DNA from: Phymatolithon calcareum
Lineage: Eukaryota; Rhodophyta; Florideophyceae; Hapalidiales
Direction of reading: 5' to 3'
DNA: 64,000 nt
Assembly: GCA_977006965.1 (NCBI GenBank)
Contig: OZ345372.1
Span: 2,578,472 to 2,642,471 of the forward strand
The notes below the pieces were generated by a model. The model did no database searches. It was not told the DNA's origin and saw only the letters and a list, made by a program, of their open reading frames with translations. Shown here one piece after another: positions 21,079 to 31,788 of the stretch. Every line of letters starts with the position of its first letter. Position 1 is the stretch's first letter. A program made the position numbers and the translations under genes.

Positions 21079-22338
21079 CTATTTCAGCTGGATGCCCAAG
21101 CCAGTATTTGATCATCCAAACTTTATTGTCAAATTTTAACCTTTCAAAATTAATTTGCGTACCAAAAATATTTTGAAACATTTAGTATTGAGGCAATCAA
21201 AGGGCACGGTTTATTAACCTTCTCGTACTGCAAAAAATGAGGTTCAGTGGGACACATTGCGCTCCTACCTTTAGGTTTGGAATGATTTAGTGTACCATAT
21301 GCGAAGCTACAAGCAAAGCGGAGATGAAATGGATATGAAGTACAAGGGGATTAAAAAGTCCAACATGTCACTCTATCTCCGTGGTGATATCGTTTACTAG
21401 CTTGTCCGCGACTTCGATAATTCTCTCCCACTTCGCCTGGTACAGGAGGACGCTACTGTGATTAGGGCAGGTTTTACTGAAGTGGCCCTGTCCGTCGGAC
21501 GCAGGCCATGCGATAGCTTGTACTGCTTCGCTCCCTTGCCGCCAGGCCTGGCGTGCAGCTTCAATAGAATGATCTTTTCTTGCTGCGGATGCTCGGGTTC
21601 GTTTTACAGCGCCATGCGCTTAATGACGCCTCTTTGTTGCGCTCGCCAAGTCCTTGGTGCCAGGACGCGCTTAACCACCAGTAGTGCATGAGGTCCTGGT
21701 ACTGTGGCAGACACACTGCGCTTGTAGCCGCCTTTATGGCTGTGACGGCATGAGCCTACGTTCACAGCATCTCTTCGTAGTGGCGGTACGGCAATGCACG
21801 TCGAAGCTCGGAGTCACGCGAACCTTGAACGACACTTTCTGTCCGCTCTCCCGCACGACGCAAGTAAAACTGCCTGCAATAGAGACGTCCTTAGGCTCCA
21901 AGAACTGCCTGTGTGAGCACATCACGACCGCGGAGTCTGCAGAGAGGGCCGGGGGGTCATCTTCTGGCCATCGTTGATCAGCTTGATGGTCATGCGGCCT
22001 CGGCGCGGAAGGCGCATTTGTGCGCTGCGGGCTGTACTGATGGATGCGCTGCCCCTTCCCAATAGAGCGGTTATGCAGTGTAACTGCGGCGACCAACCTT
22101 TCAAAGTCGGTGCCTCGATTCTCACCGACTTGGAGCACGAGGCGAGCGATGGAGCACTTGAAATACGTTTCTCAGTTCACAGTAATCGATGTCACCACAG
22201 AGAGAGAATGACACGTGGACATTTTAATAGACCATGCACTTTGATACGTTTTTTATACTCTATTGATTTCCTCATTTAGAATTTCCCATTTGGGCTGGAC
22301 GGACGCCCAAGCCAGTATTTGATCATCCAAACTTTATC
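21079..22338 (+). repeat. Direct repeats flanking a 1.2 kb segment
   Basis: GCCCAAGCCAGTATTTGATC followed by ATCCAAACTTTA occurs at about 21094-21125 and 22305-22336, with weaker similarity continuing to AAAATTAA. Between them lie short ORFs on both strands with no recognised family. A minus-strand frame near 21384-21700 contains GHFSKTCP, like half a zinc knuckle. Confidence 0.5.
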
Positions 22339-22584
22339 TTGATAAATAATTATCCAAACGGTATTTGGCCTTCCAAAATTAACTTGGATTATTTATTATG
22401 TTCGGGAAGGCCAAAATACAGAAGCATGACTAACAATAGTGCTGACATCAACCAAACATTATCAATAATTATCCAATACAGATTTGGCCTTCCGAAAGAT
22501 ATTTCTATTTTTCATAAAGTTCTTGAATGCAAAGCACGGAAAAGCGACCAGAAATAGTGCTGACAGTAACGAAAAATTATAACA

Positions 22585-23766
22585 TTGCACCGGATGTACC
22601 AAGACGAACTGGAATGTCTTCAACTATTGCGCCCCCAAATGGAGCACCGGTCTGGGAGTCATGTTTTTCAGTGCGCCCGACACATTGTTCGCAATCCCAA
22701 TTCTTCCTGGACAGTGAAACGATACAAGGGTGCTGTAAAACTCTACCATGATGCACTATTGGCAGCTGAAATCGACCCAAATGTCATTGATACTAACGAA
22801 GAAAGGTCTGACGAAAAATGCCCGTCAGAAATTGCACTAGCCTTGATTTATGTAAGATGTGGTCCACCGAACGAAGGGTGCGAAGGCCTGAGTGATCTGG
22901 CTACTGGAGGAGCAATAAAAAGTGCAGTTGTAAGCTACTGGTGCTCGAAAGGAGTTAATGCAGATTACGTGAACAAGGGCAGCGGAAAATATTCCGGCAA
23001 CGCTGGGAAAAATCCTGACCTTTCGGTTTTAATCAAGACTTTGGCGCGCGGGCAGAAGGAATGTGGAAGTAATATTGTGAAAAGAGCTTATTAAGAAACT
23101 CATGGAGACGTTCGTACTCTGATGGAATCCTATGTGGAACCATTTGTAAACTAAGCGCTCGCAGCGGACATCAATTTTTAATATTCTTGAATTTGAATGT
23201 TCTATCAATAACTGCATGGAGTTTTCTTCCGTTTCTCGAGCTGATGAAATACATCGACTTGATATTTGATCTTTATGGTTCACTGGATGCACAATTGACT
23301 CTCCTGTTGTTGCTACACTTGAATTCAATAAGAACAACTTATCCTCGAAGACAAACTTTATGTACACTCGCGGGCTGCACATCACTATTTGCCGTCTTTC
23401 GACTCTTCTACGTTGGCTTTGTATTCTACGCTCATTTAGAATAACCTCTGGTCCTTTATTTCCCAAGGTAGTCTTCAACAGACTTCAGGCAAGGGAACGA
23501 TTGGAGCATGAAACGTATCGGCGTACTCTCAAGTCTTTTTGTTCGCGATCTGGTATAGGAGATAACATTGGTGAGCATAGTGCTCGACGAGGAGGAGCAG
23601 GGTACTATTACTTTTTCCTTCGCTGAGATATTGTCGCTATTTACCTCTGTTCTAAGTGGGAAAGCATTCACCATATGCTCATCTACATTGGAGTAGAGGA
23701 CCGAGCTAATTCTCATGCGCTCGCTGGATTCACAGCTTTAGGAACTAATGAGCTTCGATTCGGTGC
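22585..23766 (+). pseudogene. Crypton-like tyrosine recombinase, broken
   Basis: Residues of the first open block (22585-23094) form a core-binding-like domain: WTVKRYKGAVKLYHDALL, then GGAIKSAVVSYWCSKGVNAD and NPDLSVLIKTL. After two stops (23092-23094 and about 23152) the frame shifts, and the catalytic domain is readable in another frame. That frame has the first Arg in SRADEIHRLDI (about 23234-23266), the HxxR box in GEHSARRGGA (about 23573-23602), and the distal region YIGVEDRANSHALAGF with a candidate nucleophile Tyr. A TGA replaces the residue after FFLR (23624-23626), where Trp is expected. Family known: tyrosine recombinases of eukaryotic DNA transposons. The element ends are not visible. 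Confidence 0.65.
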
Positions 23767-24600
23767 GTAATAGTCAGGAATTACATTTCAAGAATTGAGG
23801 ATAATCTAGAAAAGGATATCCAAGAAGAATTTGATCGATTTTTTTGGAAGTATCACCCTATTATTTTTTGGAGGATTAATCTTCTAACACTCTTTGACTA
23901 TTCTGAAAAACCGGTAGAATTAACAGATCAAAGAGAACTGTTCGCTCAGAAAGTAATCGTCGATAATGCTCACAGATTCCGTTTTCTACAGCACACACTT
24001 TTGCGTGCTCAGACGGACAAGAAACGCGACTAGCTACCGTCGAAGACGGATTCTACGGGCAGTGGGATAGTTCGCATGAGCCCTGCGACAAAATATCATC
24101 AGTATCCATTGAGCGCTGACTCTACCAGAAACGCAATCTGCAGCTCTACAAGGGACACTGTACGTTGCGCATTTGACCGTTGTGACAATGACAGATCACT
24201 CGTGCATCTGGCAATTTGCTCTATCCAGCAGTTTGTCCCGATGCAATGAACACTTTCTGCCGCGGTACTGGGAATGAGCATTGCGCGGTATCGGTTTGCG
24301 CGCGAAGGGCCGTCCACCTAATCTAGCAGATGTTGGCAGAATGCGTCCACCACTTCTTGGAAAAGACGTGCTTATCCATGTGTCCATCGGTGCATATGGA
24401 ATTTCGGCCGTAGTCGAAGTCCAGCCACCGATCAAGCCAAGCAGAAAATATCTGCGACATTACGCGGGCTAGTGTGAGAGATACGTGTGAGACCTTGAGT
24501 TACGCAAAGGCAAGTAAGTTGGATATCTTTTTTCCACCCCCCCTCCCTGAAAAGATAAAGGGGTCTTGCACACAGCCAGTGAAGAACTCAAATCCTGAGT
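23767..24600. other. Non-coding or decayed tail of the recombinase element
   Basis: Short broken frames only. A 63-residue plus-strand ORF at 24281-24472 (MRPPLLGKDVLIHVSIGAYG) has no recognised family. Confidence 0.3.
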
Positions 24601-24602
24601 TA

Positions 24603-24733
24603 GCGGGCGGTTGGTGCCCGTGCCTGTTAATGGGGCAGTGCGGTTAGTGCGTGCCCCAGGAGATGGATCTTAAGGTTCTCGGGCGGCTGGTGCCCAGACC
24701 TAGAAGTGGGGCAGTGCGGATAGTGCATACCCC
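24603..24733. repeat. Two tandem GC-rich hairpins, period 76 bp
   Basis: GGGCGGTTGGTGCCCG and GGGCGGCTGGTGCCCA begin the two units. Each then carries GGGGCAGTGCGG...TGCCCC or TACCCC, which can close a hairpin. Structured RNA or tandem repeat; no match to a known RNA is claimed. Confidence 0.5.
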
Positions 24734-25565
24734 GCGAGCTTCTGTTCTTCTAGTACTTTGTTTAAGGGACATACACAGATTTGATAATCATATAGCTAGA
24801 GCTATCGCTCGAATCACATGAGGCCCTCATTCCAAGTTTTAAGGCTAGCAGTGCGGTCGACTAAGACAGGGTATTGTGTTGAAAGTCCCGTGCACACCAC
24901 AGCCCTAAGCCTTGCTTCTTGAAACCTAGTCTGGCGTGTGGAGAAAGCTTTCTTTTCCAGAACAACCTTAAGACAAACATGAATTGATCATCGAGCTACA
25001 AGCGCCTTGGGAGTAGACAAAACTCAAACATAAATCGAACACTATAGAAATGTTTGAAAGTCCCTAGAGGTTAGATTGCTTAAGAATTAGTGAGGATCTC
25101 ATGAATTCTCCTGAAATATCCTGTAGATAAGTACGACATAGATTCTATCAGTGTCCACCACTTCCAGTGGACAAGTGCCTAGTCCGCCATTTGCTGATGC
25201 AGTGCATGAAACAAAAAGTAAGATCAATCTCTGGTGATGTCCCAGGATTAGAAGTGCAATTTTAAATGAATCTTGCTCGTGGAAAAGTAGAATGGAAAAA
25301 TCTTATGCCCTCGAGTTGCTGCTAGACCAAAAAAAATAAAGCGAAATGAGTCAATGCATCTTCGCCTACACCAAAATTCGTCGCGGTCTAGAAATTATTT
25401 TTATCGCCCAAACAGAAATGGGATCTCCAGAATTACTCTACATTCTATTCAAGCGGAACCCATTCGAATACGTGACCTATATATATATTCTTACCGGACT
25501 TCTGGGTCCAAAACGAGGCACTTACTCAAAGAATGGACAAAATCCTATTTTCACCAACTTAAAAC
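24734..25565. other. No recognised content
   Basis: AT-rich to moderate sequence with short frames only. An 84-residue plus ORF (25346-25600) has no family match I can name. Confidence 0.3.
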
Positions 25566-25687
25566 TGCGACCTCTGGGTCCGCGTTTCTGGCCTCTATAG
25601 GGCACCCCCGCAAAACAGGCTGGAAACGCGGACCCAGAAGTCGCAACCTGCGAAATAAGGCTGGAAACGCGGACCCAGAAGTCGCAA
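25566..25687. repeat. 40-bp direct repeats with an inverted copy
   Basis: GGAAACGCGGACCCAGAAGT appears at about 25622 and 25663, and its complement (CTCTGGGTCCGCGTTTCTGG) lies at 25573-25592. The outer pair can fold into a strong hairpin. Confidence 0.6.
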
Positions 25688-25814
25688 ACTCACTTACCGT
25701 CTTCAACGCCCACACAACACGACCAAACACAATGCACTCATATTTCTCATCATGCAACGCATCTTTCACGTTCATCGCAGTCATCTTCATCTTCCCTGTC
25801 TTCCTCCACAGCCA

Positions 25815-26147
25815 GGTGACTACCTTGACCAAAATTTGAAACTCGTTCATATTGCCCCACGCCGCTCTCCAGACTCTACCAACACCTTCCCCACATTCCC
25901 AAACATGTTTCCGACCCATCCGATACATGTCGGTGTCGCCCATCTTCTTCGCCAGAAAGGTGACTACCTTGACCAAACTTTAAAACTCGTTCATATTGCC
26001 CCACGCCGCTCTCCAGACTCTACCAACACCTTCCCCACAGTCCCAAACATGTTTTCGACCCATCCGATACATGTCGGTGTCGCCCATCTTCTTCGCCAGG
26101 AAGGTGACTACCTTGACCAAAATTTGAAACTCGTTCATATAGCCCCA
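25815..26147 (-). repeat. 144-bp tandem repeat, open in frame on the minus strand
   Basis: Units start at 25815, 25959 and 26103 (exact period 144, that is 48 codons). On the minus strand each unit encodes LVKVVTFLAKKMGDTDMYRM and then GRKHVW.CGEGVGRVWRAAW. One unit has CAA changed to TAA near 25980-25982. The minus frame stays open from 26291 to 25551 apart from this codon. It could be a repeat protein or an in-frame tandem repeat by chance. It abuts the 5' end of copia element 2. Confidence 0.6.
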
Positions 26148-26148
26148 T

Positions 26149-26434
26149 GCGCGATGGAGAACGCATTCGTGACCACTGCGACCATTGTCATCGATCCGGA
26201 CATAAGAGCCATAAAAATTGGACCAAATTTCCTCACCTTGCTCCAGATGGATACAAACGTGGAAATGAAAAGCAAACAAAACCATCTGCATTTCTGACTG
26301 ATGAATCGGAACCCAGTCGAGTGATATCCGATTTCGACTTTGTATGCCTCATGGCCAATGTGCGCAGCTCCGACATTCCCAAAAACTTTAAGTCATGGAT
26401 CATTGACTCTGGAAGTACATCGCACATGACATTC
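26149..26434 (+). pseudogene. Copia element 2, gag-protease fragment (upstream part)
   Basis: Open frame with a zinc knuckle CDHCHRSGHKSHKN (the last Cys is replaced by Asn), TKFPHLAP, and the aspartic protease motif IDSGSTSHMTF. It ends exactly where LTR1 of element 1 starts and resumes at 31789 as FDRLIFCSYTE. The 5' LTR and most of gag are missing. It is replaced upstream by the 144-bp repeats. Confidence 0.8.
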
Positions 26435-26878
26435 TGTTGGAGAAGGCTAGGCAAGTGAAGAGGAGAAAGAAAAAGTTTGGTTGATGTGAAATAGTTGAGT
26501 AGAAGCTGAGATAGATGAGAATGAGTTCCTTAGTTTATTGACTTGGCGAACCTCAGGTCAGGATTATATAAACCTCAGAACTCAATCAACTTGATCAAAA
26601 GCCCCTAATTGACGACGGAAGCACTCTAACCCTAAACAAATTTGTCATAATATCATATGACACGTGTAACATGGAAAAATGAAGAAGCAGCTACTGAGTG
26701 AGGGGGTATAATTATTCTACTCTTATCATATTTTGACACGTGCCACTGCCAATCTTCTTGATTCAAAGTTCTGAGACACTTTGACTTTCGACCTGACACG
26801 TGTACACGTGTGCCGAGATCATACCTTGATATTGAAGTGTGTTTGCGACTAGAGCTCCAAGCAATCACACTTCCAACA
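26435..26878 (-). repeat. 3' LTR of element 1
   Basis: 444 bp. It contains a near-palindromic TATA box (26564-26571) and three ACACGTG boxes near 26660, 26735 and 26800. The ACACGTG core has the CACGTG E/G-box form bound by bHLH/bZIP factors. It differs from the other LTR at scattered sites. Confidence 0.9.
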
Positions 26879-26888
26879 CTCCCCCTTG
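26879..26888 (-). other. Polypurine tract of element 1
   Basis: On the minus strand CAAGGGGGAG sits directly against the 3' LTR, the expected place for the plus-strand primer. Confidence 0.75.
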
Positions 26889-26908
26889 ATCGAGGGACAC
26901 TACGCCAT

Positions 26909-29900
26909 TTACTTGCATACGCCCATCTCTTGAGCGAACTTGGCTGTCTTCATTCGATCGAGTGGCTTGGTTAGTGCATCAGCATCCATGGACTCAGTAT
27001 TGCAGTATTTAATCGAGCTCTTTCCTGTTGCAACAACATCACGAACGTAGTGATATTGGATGTCAATATGCTTGTTGCGTTGATTGATGGCTGCGTTCCT
27101 CCCGGTTGCGATTGCACTCTGACTGTCCGTATACAAAGTCATGAGAGTGGGCTTCTGGAGACCTTGGATATCTGCGATAAGTCTTGACAGCCAAACAGCT
27201 TCCTTGGCGGCGGCACAGGAAGCGATGTACTCCGCTTCACATGTTGACGTGGCGACGATAGTTTGTTTCTTCGAAAGCCAGCTTATGGCTCCCCCTGCAA
27301 GAAGGAACACATAGCCACTTGTTGATCGCCTTGTCTCACGACATCCTGCCTAATCCGCGTCTGCGTACCCGATTTGCACCAAGCTCCCACTTGCACCGAA
27401 CAGAATCCCATGGTCTCGAGTACCTGCAATGTACCGAAGAATGCGCTTAACACCCATCCAGTGACGCTTTAGGGGTTTCTCGCAAAACGAAGAAAGCTTG
27501 TCGACTGAGTCCGAGATGTCTGGGCGAGTGCCGACCATCAAGTTCATCAGGCTTCCGATAGCTGGACGATACAGAACTTCGTCTCCAAGGGACTCGGTGA
27601 TATCGTGTTCTTGTTGCTTGACTCCATTGGGGCAGGTGCCGGTTTCGAGTTCTCCATGCCGAAACGTTCCAAGACCGACTGAGCGTAGACCGACTGCGAA
27701 AGATGAAGGGTCCGAAGAGTACGGTCCCGGCGAATCTCAAGCCCAAGGCATACACTTGCTTCATCAAGGTCCTTCATCTCGAACCGCTTGTTCAGCTCCC
27801 CCTTGATCCACGAAATGGCAGAGGTGTCGTTTCCAGCAAACAGTAAGTCATCCACATACAGGGCGATGATCATGATGCTGTTTGACTTGCGCCGGACGTA
27901 CAGACAAGGATCGTTGGGACTGGTTGAGAAGCCGAGCTCGTCGATGAGGAACTTGTCGATCTTGGCATGCCATTGCCGCGGAGCTTGCTTCAGACCGTAT
28001 AGTGCCTTCAAGAGCTTTCAAACAAGGTTGGGACGCTTGGGATCTCGAAATCCGGCCGGAACTTCCATGTGGATGTCTTCGTCAAGGTCACCATGCAAGA
28101 GCGATGTCACAACATCCATTTGGTGGAGTTCCAGATCATGGACAGCAACCGTTGCAAGTAGGATACGAATCGAGGTGAATTTCACGACTGGGGCATACGT
28201 TTCACCGTAGTCCACGCCATGCACCTGTCGGAACCCTTTTGCCACAGTTCGGACTTTTGGGCCTGTATCCTTGACCTTGAAGACATACTTGCACGGTAGC
28301 ACGTTCATGTCGGAGTTGCGCGGAACAAGTTTCCAGGTATTGTTATGGACGAGTGAAGAATGTTCTTTCTCAATGGCCTTTGACCAGAAGTCGACATTAT
28401 GATTTGAAGTCGCTTCCTTAAAGGTCTGAGGTATTTGATGAGAATACAAAGCGGATTCCGATGCGAGATTGACAGAATCGAAGGCAAGCATTGCAGTGTG
28501 CAGGGGAGCTCTCCAGAAGTCAGTGGGTGGTTTTGACACCCGAGCTGACCTGCGCAGAATGGGTTTGGCCATCATCGGTGTAGTTACTTCAGATGCCGGT
28601 GGTGCTGTTGGTTGTTCTGCATCGTCCGCCTGCTGCCCTTCTTCGTTAGTCACATCGAGGTTCTTGTTGTTTTCCTCCGAAGTGCCCTTCGCTTCAACCG
28701 TATCATCACATTCTTGGACGACTCTGTCGTCTGGAATGGCAGTGGATACATCCGTTTCAGCATCACCTAATCCGCAATCCGATTCGTCGAACGTCACATC
28801 CCTTGACACAATCACCTTCTTGGAGCTTAGATCCCACAGCTTATATCCTTTGGACGAAGTCGCATATCCCAGCATAATGGCCTCACGAGTTCGAGAGTCG
28901 AGTTTCTTAACCTTCTTTTTCGGAATCACGTACCAACACTTTATGCCAAATACACGTAAGTGTCCCAAATCTGGAGCGGCACCCATCCATATGTGATGGG
29001 GGGTCGTGTTTGAAGGAAGTCCTCGTGACGTAACTCGATTGCGAACATACACAGCAGTAGCAAGTGCTTCAGCCCAGAACTTCTTCTCGATGCCTCTGTG
29101 ATGGAGCATCGAGCGCACCAAGTTGAGAAGTGTGCGGTTCATGCGCTCAGCCACCCCATTCTGTTGTGGAGTATATGCTACTGTGAGTTGCTGATGTATA
29201 CCGTGTTGTGCCAAATATGCCTTGAACTCGTTGGCAAGGTACTCGCCTCCGTTATCGGTCCTAATAGCCTTGAGCTTTGATGTAGTCGAGAAGTCCTTAA
29301 CGTTCAAATGCTTAAGCTTTCTACCAGTATGGGTTTCAGCATACTTGTGGAACTTTCGAAAACACTCAAAGCTCTCCGACTTCCGTCGCATGGTGTATAC
29401 CGTGGTCCATTTGGAGTTATCATCGATGAATATGATGAAGTATCGAGATCCTCCAAGTGATGGAATGTCGATAGGACTTAAGACGTCGGAATGTTCGAGG
29501 TTGAGGACAGCTTCAGAACGAGTAGTACTAGACTTTGGGATAGGAGCGCGATGACCTTTGCCGGCAAGACAGCCTTTGCATGGATGTTCTGAGATTGGAT
29601 TGGGATCTATGTTCACACCTTTGACCACCCCATGACGTACCATATCAGAGATACCAGAGGGATGGACATGAGCGAGACGTTCATGCCAAAGCTGGAGGCT
29701 AGCAAGACAAGAAACTTCGGTAACTTTATTGCCATCTGCAAGATCGAGTGAGTAGAGACTCTTGCGAAGTGTTCCTGTAGCAACCGTGTCATCATGAGCT
29801 TTAACATAGCTACGACTGTTCTTGAACGTAATCCCATATCCAGACCCATCCATTTTGGATACCGATAGTAGGGAGTATCCAAAGTCCGGTATGTGCATAA

Positions 29901-30960
29901 CATCCTTGAGTTTGCATTTCGACGGCTTCCCATTCACATTGATCGTAATAATGGCATGACCCTTTCCAGCGATTGTGGCCTTAGCTTTCGTTCTCATTTC
30001 AACAGTAGACGAAAGTTCGGTGTACGTGCAGAAGAGTGAGCGGTCAAACGTCATGTGGGATGTGCTTACAGAGTCAATGATCCAGGACTTGGACTTCTCG
30101 GAAATGTCGGAATTGCGCACCTTGGCCATCAAGCATACAAAGTCGGAATCAGACATGACACGAACAGGTTCCGACTCATCAGTCAGAAATGCAGATGGTT
30201 TTGTTTGCTTTTCATTCCGACGTTTGTATCCTTCCGGAGCAAGGTGAGGGAATTTGGTCCAACATTTAACGCTCCTACGTCCGGATCGATGACAATGGTC
30301 GCAGTGATCACGAATGCGTTCTCCATCGCGTCTGGCTGTGAACAGTGCGGCAGTCTCAGCTTTCACGGTTGACGCTTCGACTCTCATCGACATACGCTGC
30401 TCCTCTTGCAAAAGTCTGCTCTTCACAAACTCGAGCGAGAATGACTCATCCTCGTTGCCAAGAGCATCGAGTGCACTGATTAAGCTATCGTACCGTTCCG
30501 AAAGTCCGTTAAGCACAGCTATCGCCATTTCTTTGTCGTCGATATCAACACCCATTGACTTCAGGGTGGATGCGAGCTGGCGAATACGGTTCGTATAAGA
30601 AAGTATTTTCTCGTCCTCGAGCATTGTGGCGGTATAGAACTTGCGGCGAGCGGCCAGTTTGTTCAGTAGTGTATGTCGTTCAAAGATATTCAGAATCGAC
30701 TGCCACATTTCCTTGGCCGTATTCACATCTTGCACATGCTCGAGATGTTCATCCGAGAGAGAAAGTCCGAAAATAGCCTTTGCCTTGTTGTCACTTCGAC
30801 GCCAGAGAGTGAAATCGTCCGAGTCTCGTGCTGGTGGATCGTCCTCAATGTGTTCATCAAGTTCGCGGAATGATAGTACTAGCTGAATGTTCTGTTTCCA
30901 AGCATGGAAATTGGTCTCATTGAGTTTCTCGACCTTCAGCGTTCCTTGCGAGTTGTCCAT
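26909..30960 (-). pseudogene. Gag-Pol polyprotein of copia element 1
   Basis: ATG at 30960 (MDNSQGTLKVEKL). Gag runs to about residue 240 with the zinc knuckle CDHCHRSGRRSVKC, in which the His is Arg. The protease reads IDSVSTSHMTF, with Gly of the D-S-G triad changed to Val. The integrase has an HHCC-type N-terminus (HERLAHVH...CKGC) and acidic residues in HSDVL, RTDNGGEY and NGVAERMNR. The reverse transcriptase has LPCKYVFKVK, QMDVVTSLLHG and YVDDLL. The RNase H has [10 protein letters not shown] and YTDSQSA. Lesions: TGA 28018-28020 (Cys to stop), a one-base frameshift near 27580, and TAG 27350-27352 (Trp in YADAD*AG). Otherwise the frame is continuous. Confidence 0.92.
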
Positions 30961-31330
30961 TTTGGAGAGTGTGGGTCTTCTATGCTTGTCGAAAATCCGT
31001 TCGGGGAATCCACTGCGAGTCAACCGAAGTTAACTATCAAGGCAATCTATGCCGTATAAGAAATTCCTTCAAGTCAATCTGACCTGGACCTTGATCGGGG
31101 GATGGCTCAATGGCCGTATACCTCTTGTGGCGTTTTGGTACACCTGAACCTTTAGCCGGCAACACGCACTGCAAGACGTTTTGTGGTATCCTGAAACGGG
31201 CCAAGTAAGAATCAACGATTCTTGACAAGGATGCGCAAGCAGAAAGATCAGACAAAGACAGATCGGGGGCGAAGGAGAACCCCGGAGATGATGACGATGA
31301 TGATGAAACGCGGTGGTTGAGGTGTGTTGA

Positions 31331-31344
31331 CTGGGCCCATAACC
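31331..31344 (-). other. Primer binding site of element 1 (initiator tRNA-Met anticodon arm)
   Basis: On the minus strand GGTTATGGGCCCAG immediately follows the 5' LTR. It is complementary to the anticodon arm of initiator tRNA-Met rather than to a tRNA 3' end. Drosophila copia is known to prime from a cleaved half of that tRNA at a matching site. Confidence 0.8.
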
Positions 31345-31788
31345 AGTTGGAGAAAGCTAGGCAAGTGATGAGGAGAAAGAAAAAGTTTGGTTGACGTGAA
31401 ATGGTTGAGGAGAAGCTGAGATAGGAGAGAATGAGTTCCTTAGTTTATTGACTTGGGGGCCTCAGGTCAGGATTATATAAACCTCAGAACTCAATCAACT
31501 TGATCAAAAGCCCCTTCTTGACGACGGAAGCACTCTAACCCTAAACAAAATTGTCATAATATCATATGACACGTGTAACACGGAAAAATGAAGAAGCAGC
31601 TACTGAGTGAGGGGGGTATAATTATGCTACTCTCATCATATTTTGACACGTGTCACTGCCAATCTTCTTGATTCAAAGTTCTGAGACACTTTGACTTTCG
31701 ACTTGACACGTGTACACGTGTACCGAGATCATACCTTGATATTGAAGTGTGTTTGCGACTAGAGCTCAAAGCAATCACACTTCCAACA
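31345..31788 (-). repeat. 5' LTR of element 1
   Basis: 444 bp, same features as the 3' LTR: TATATAA, three ACACGTG boxes and CCAACA/TGTTGG ends. The junction with the primer site reads CCAACT then GGTTATGG. Confidence 0.9.

Larger units (their letters stand above)
26435..31788 (-). mobile_element. Ty1/copia LTR retrotransposon, element 1 (full length, 5354 bp)
   Basis: Two LTRs of equal length, 26435-26878 and 31345-31788, bounded TG...CA, with inverted ends TGTTGG/CCAACA (the inner 5' LTR end reads CCAACT). The 5-bp target duplication CATTC lies at 26430-26434 and 31789-31793. Order on the minus strand: 5' LTR, primer site, gag, protease, integrase, reverse transcriptase, RNase H, polypurine tract, 3' LTR. 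This domain order defines copia. It is inserted in antisense within element 2. The polyprotein has few lesions, so insertion was fairly recent, but it is not autonomous as it stands. Confidence 0.93.

Noticed and set aside
28469-29554. Plus-strand ORFs over copia element 1
   Set aside because: Antisense shadows of the polyprotein.
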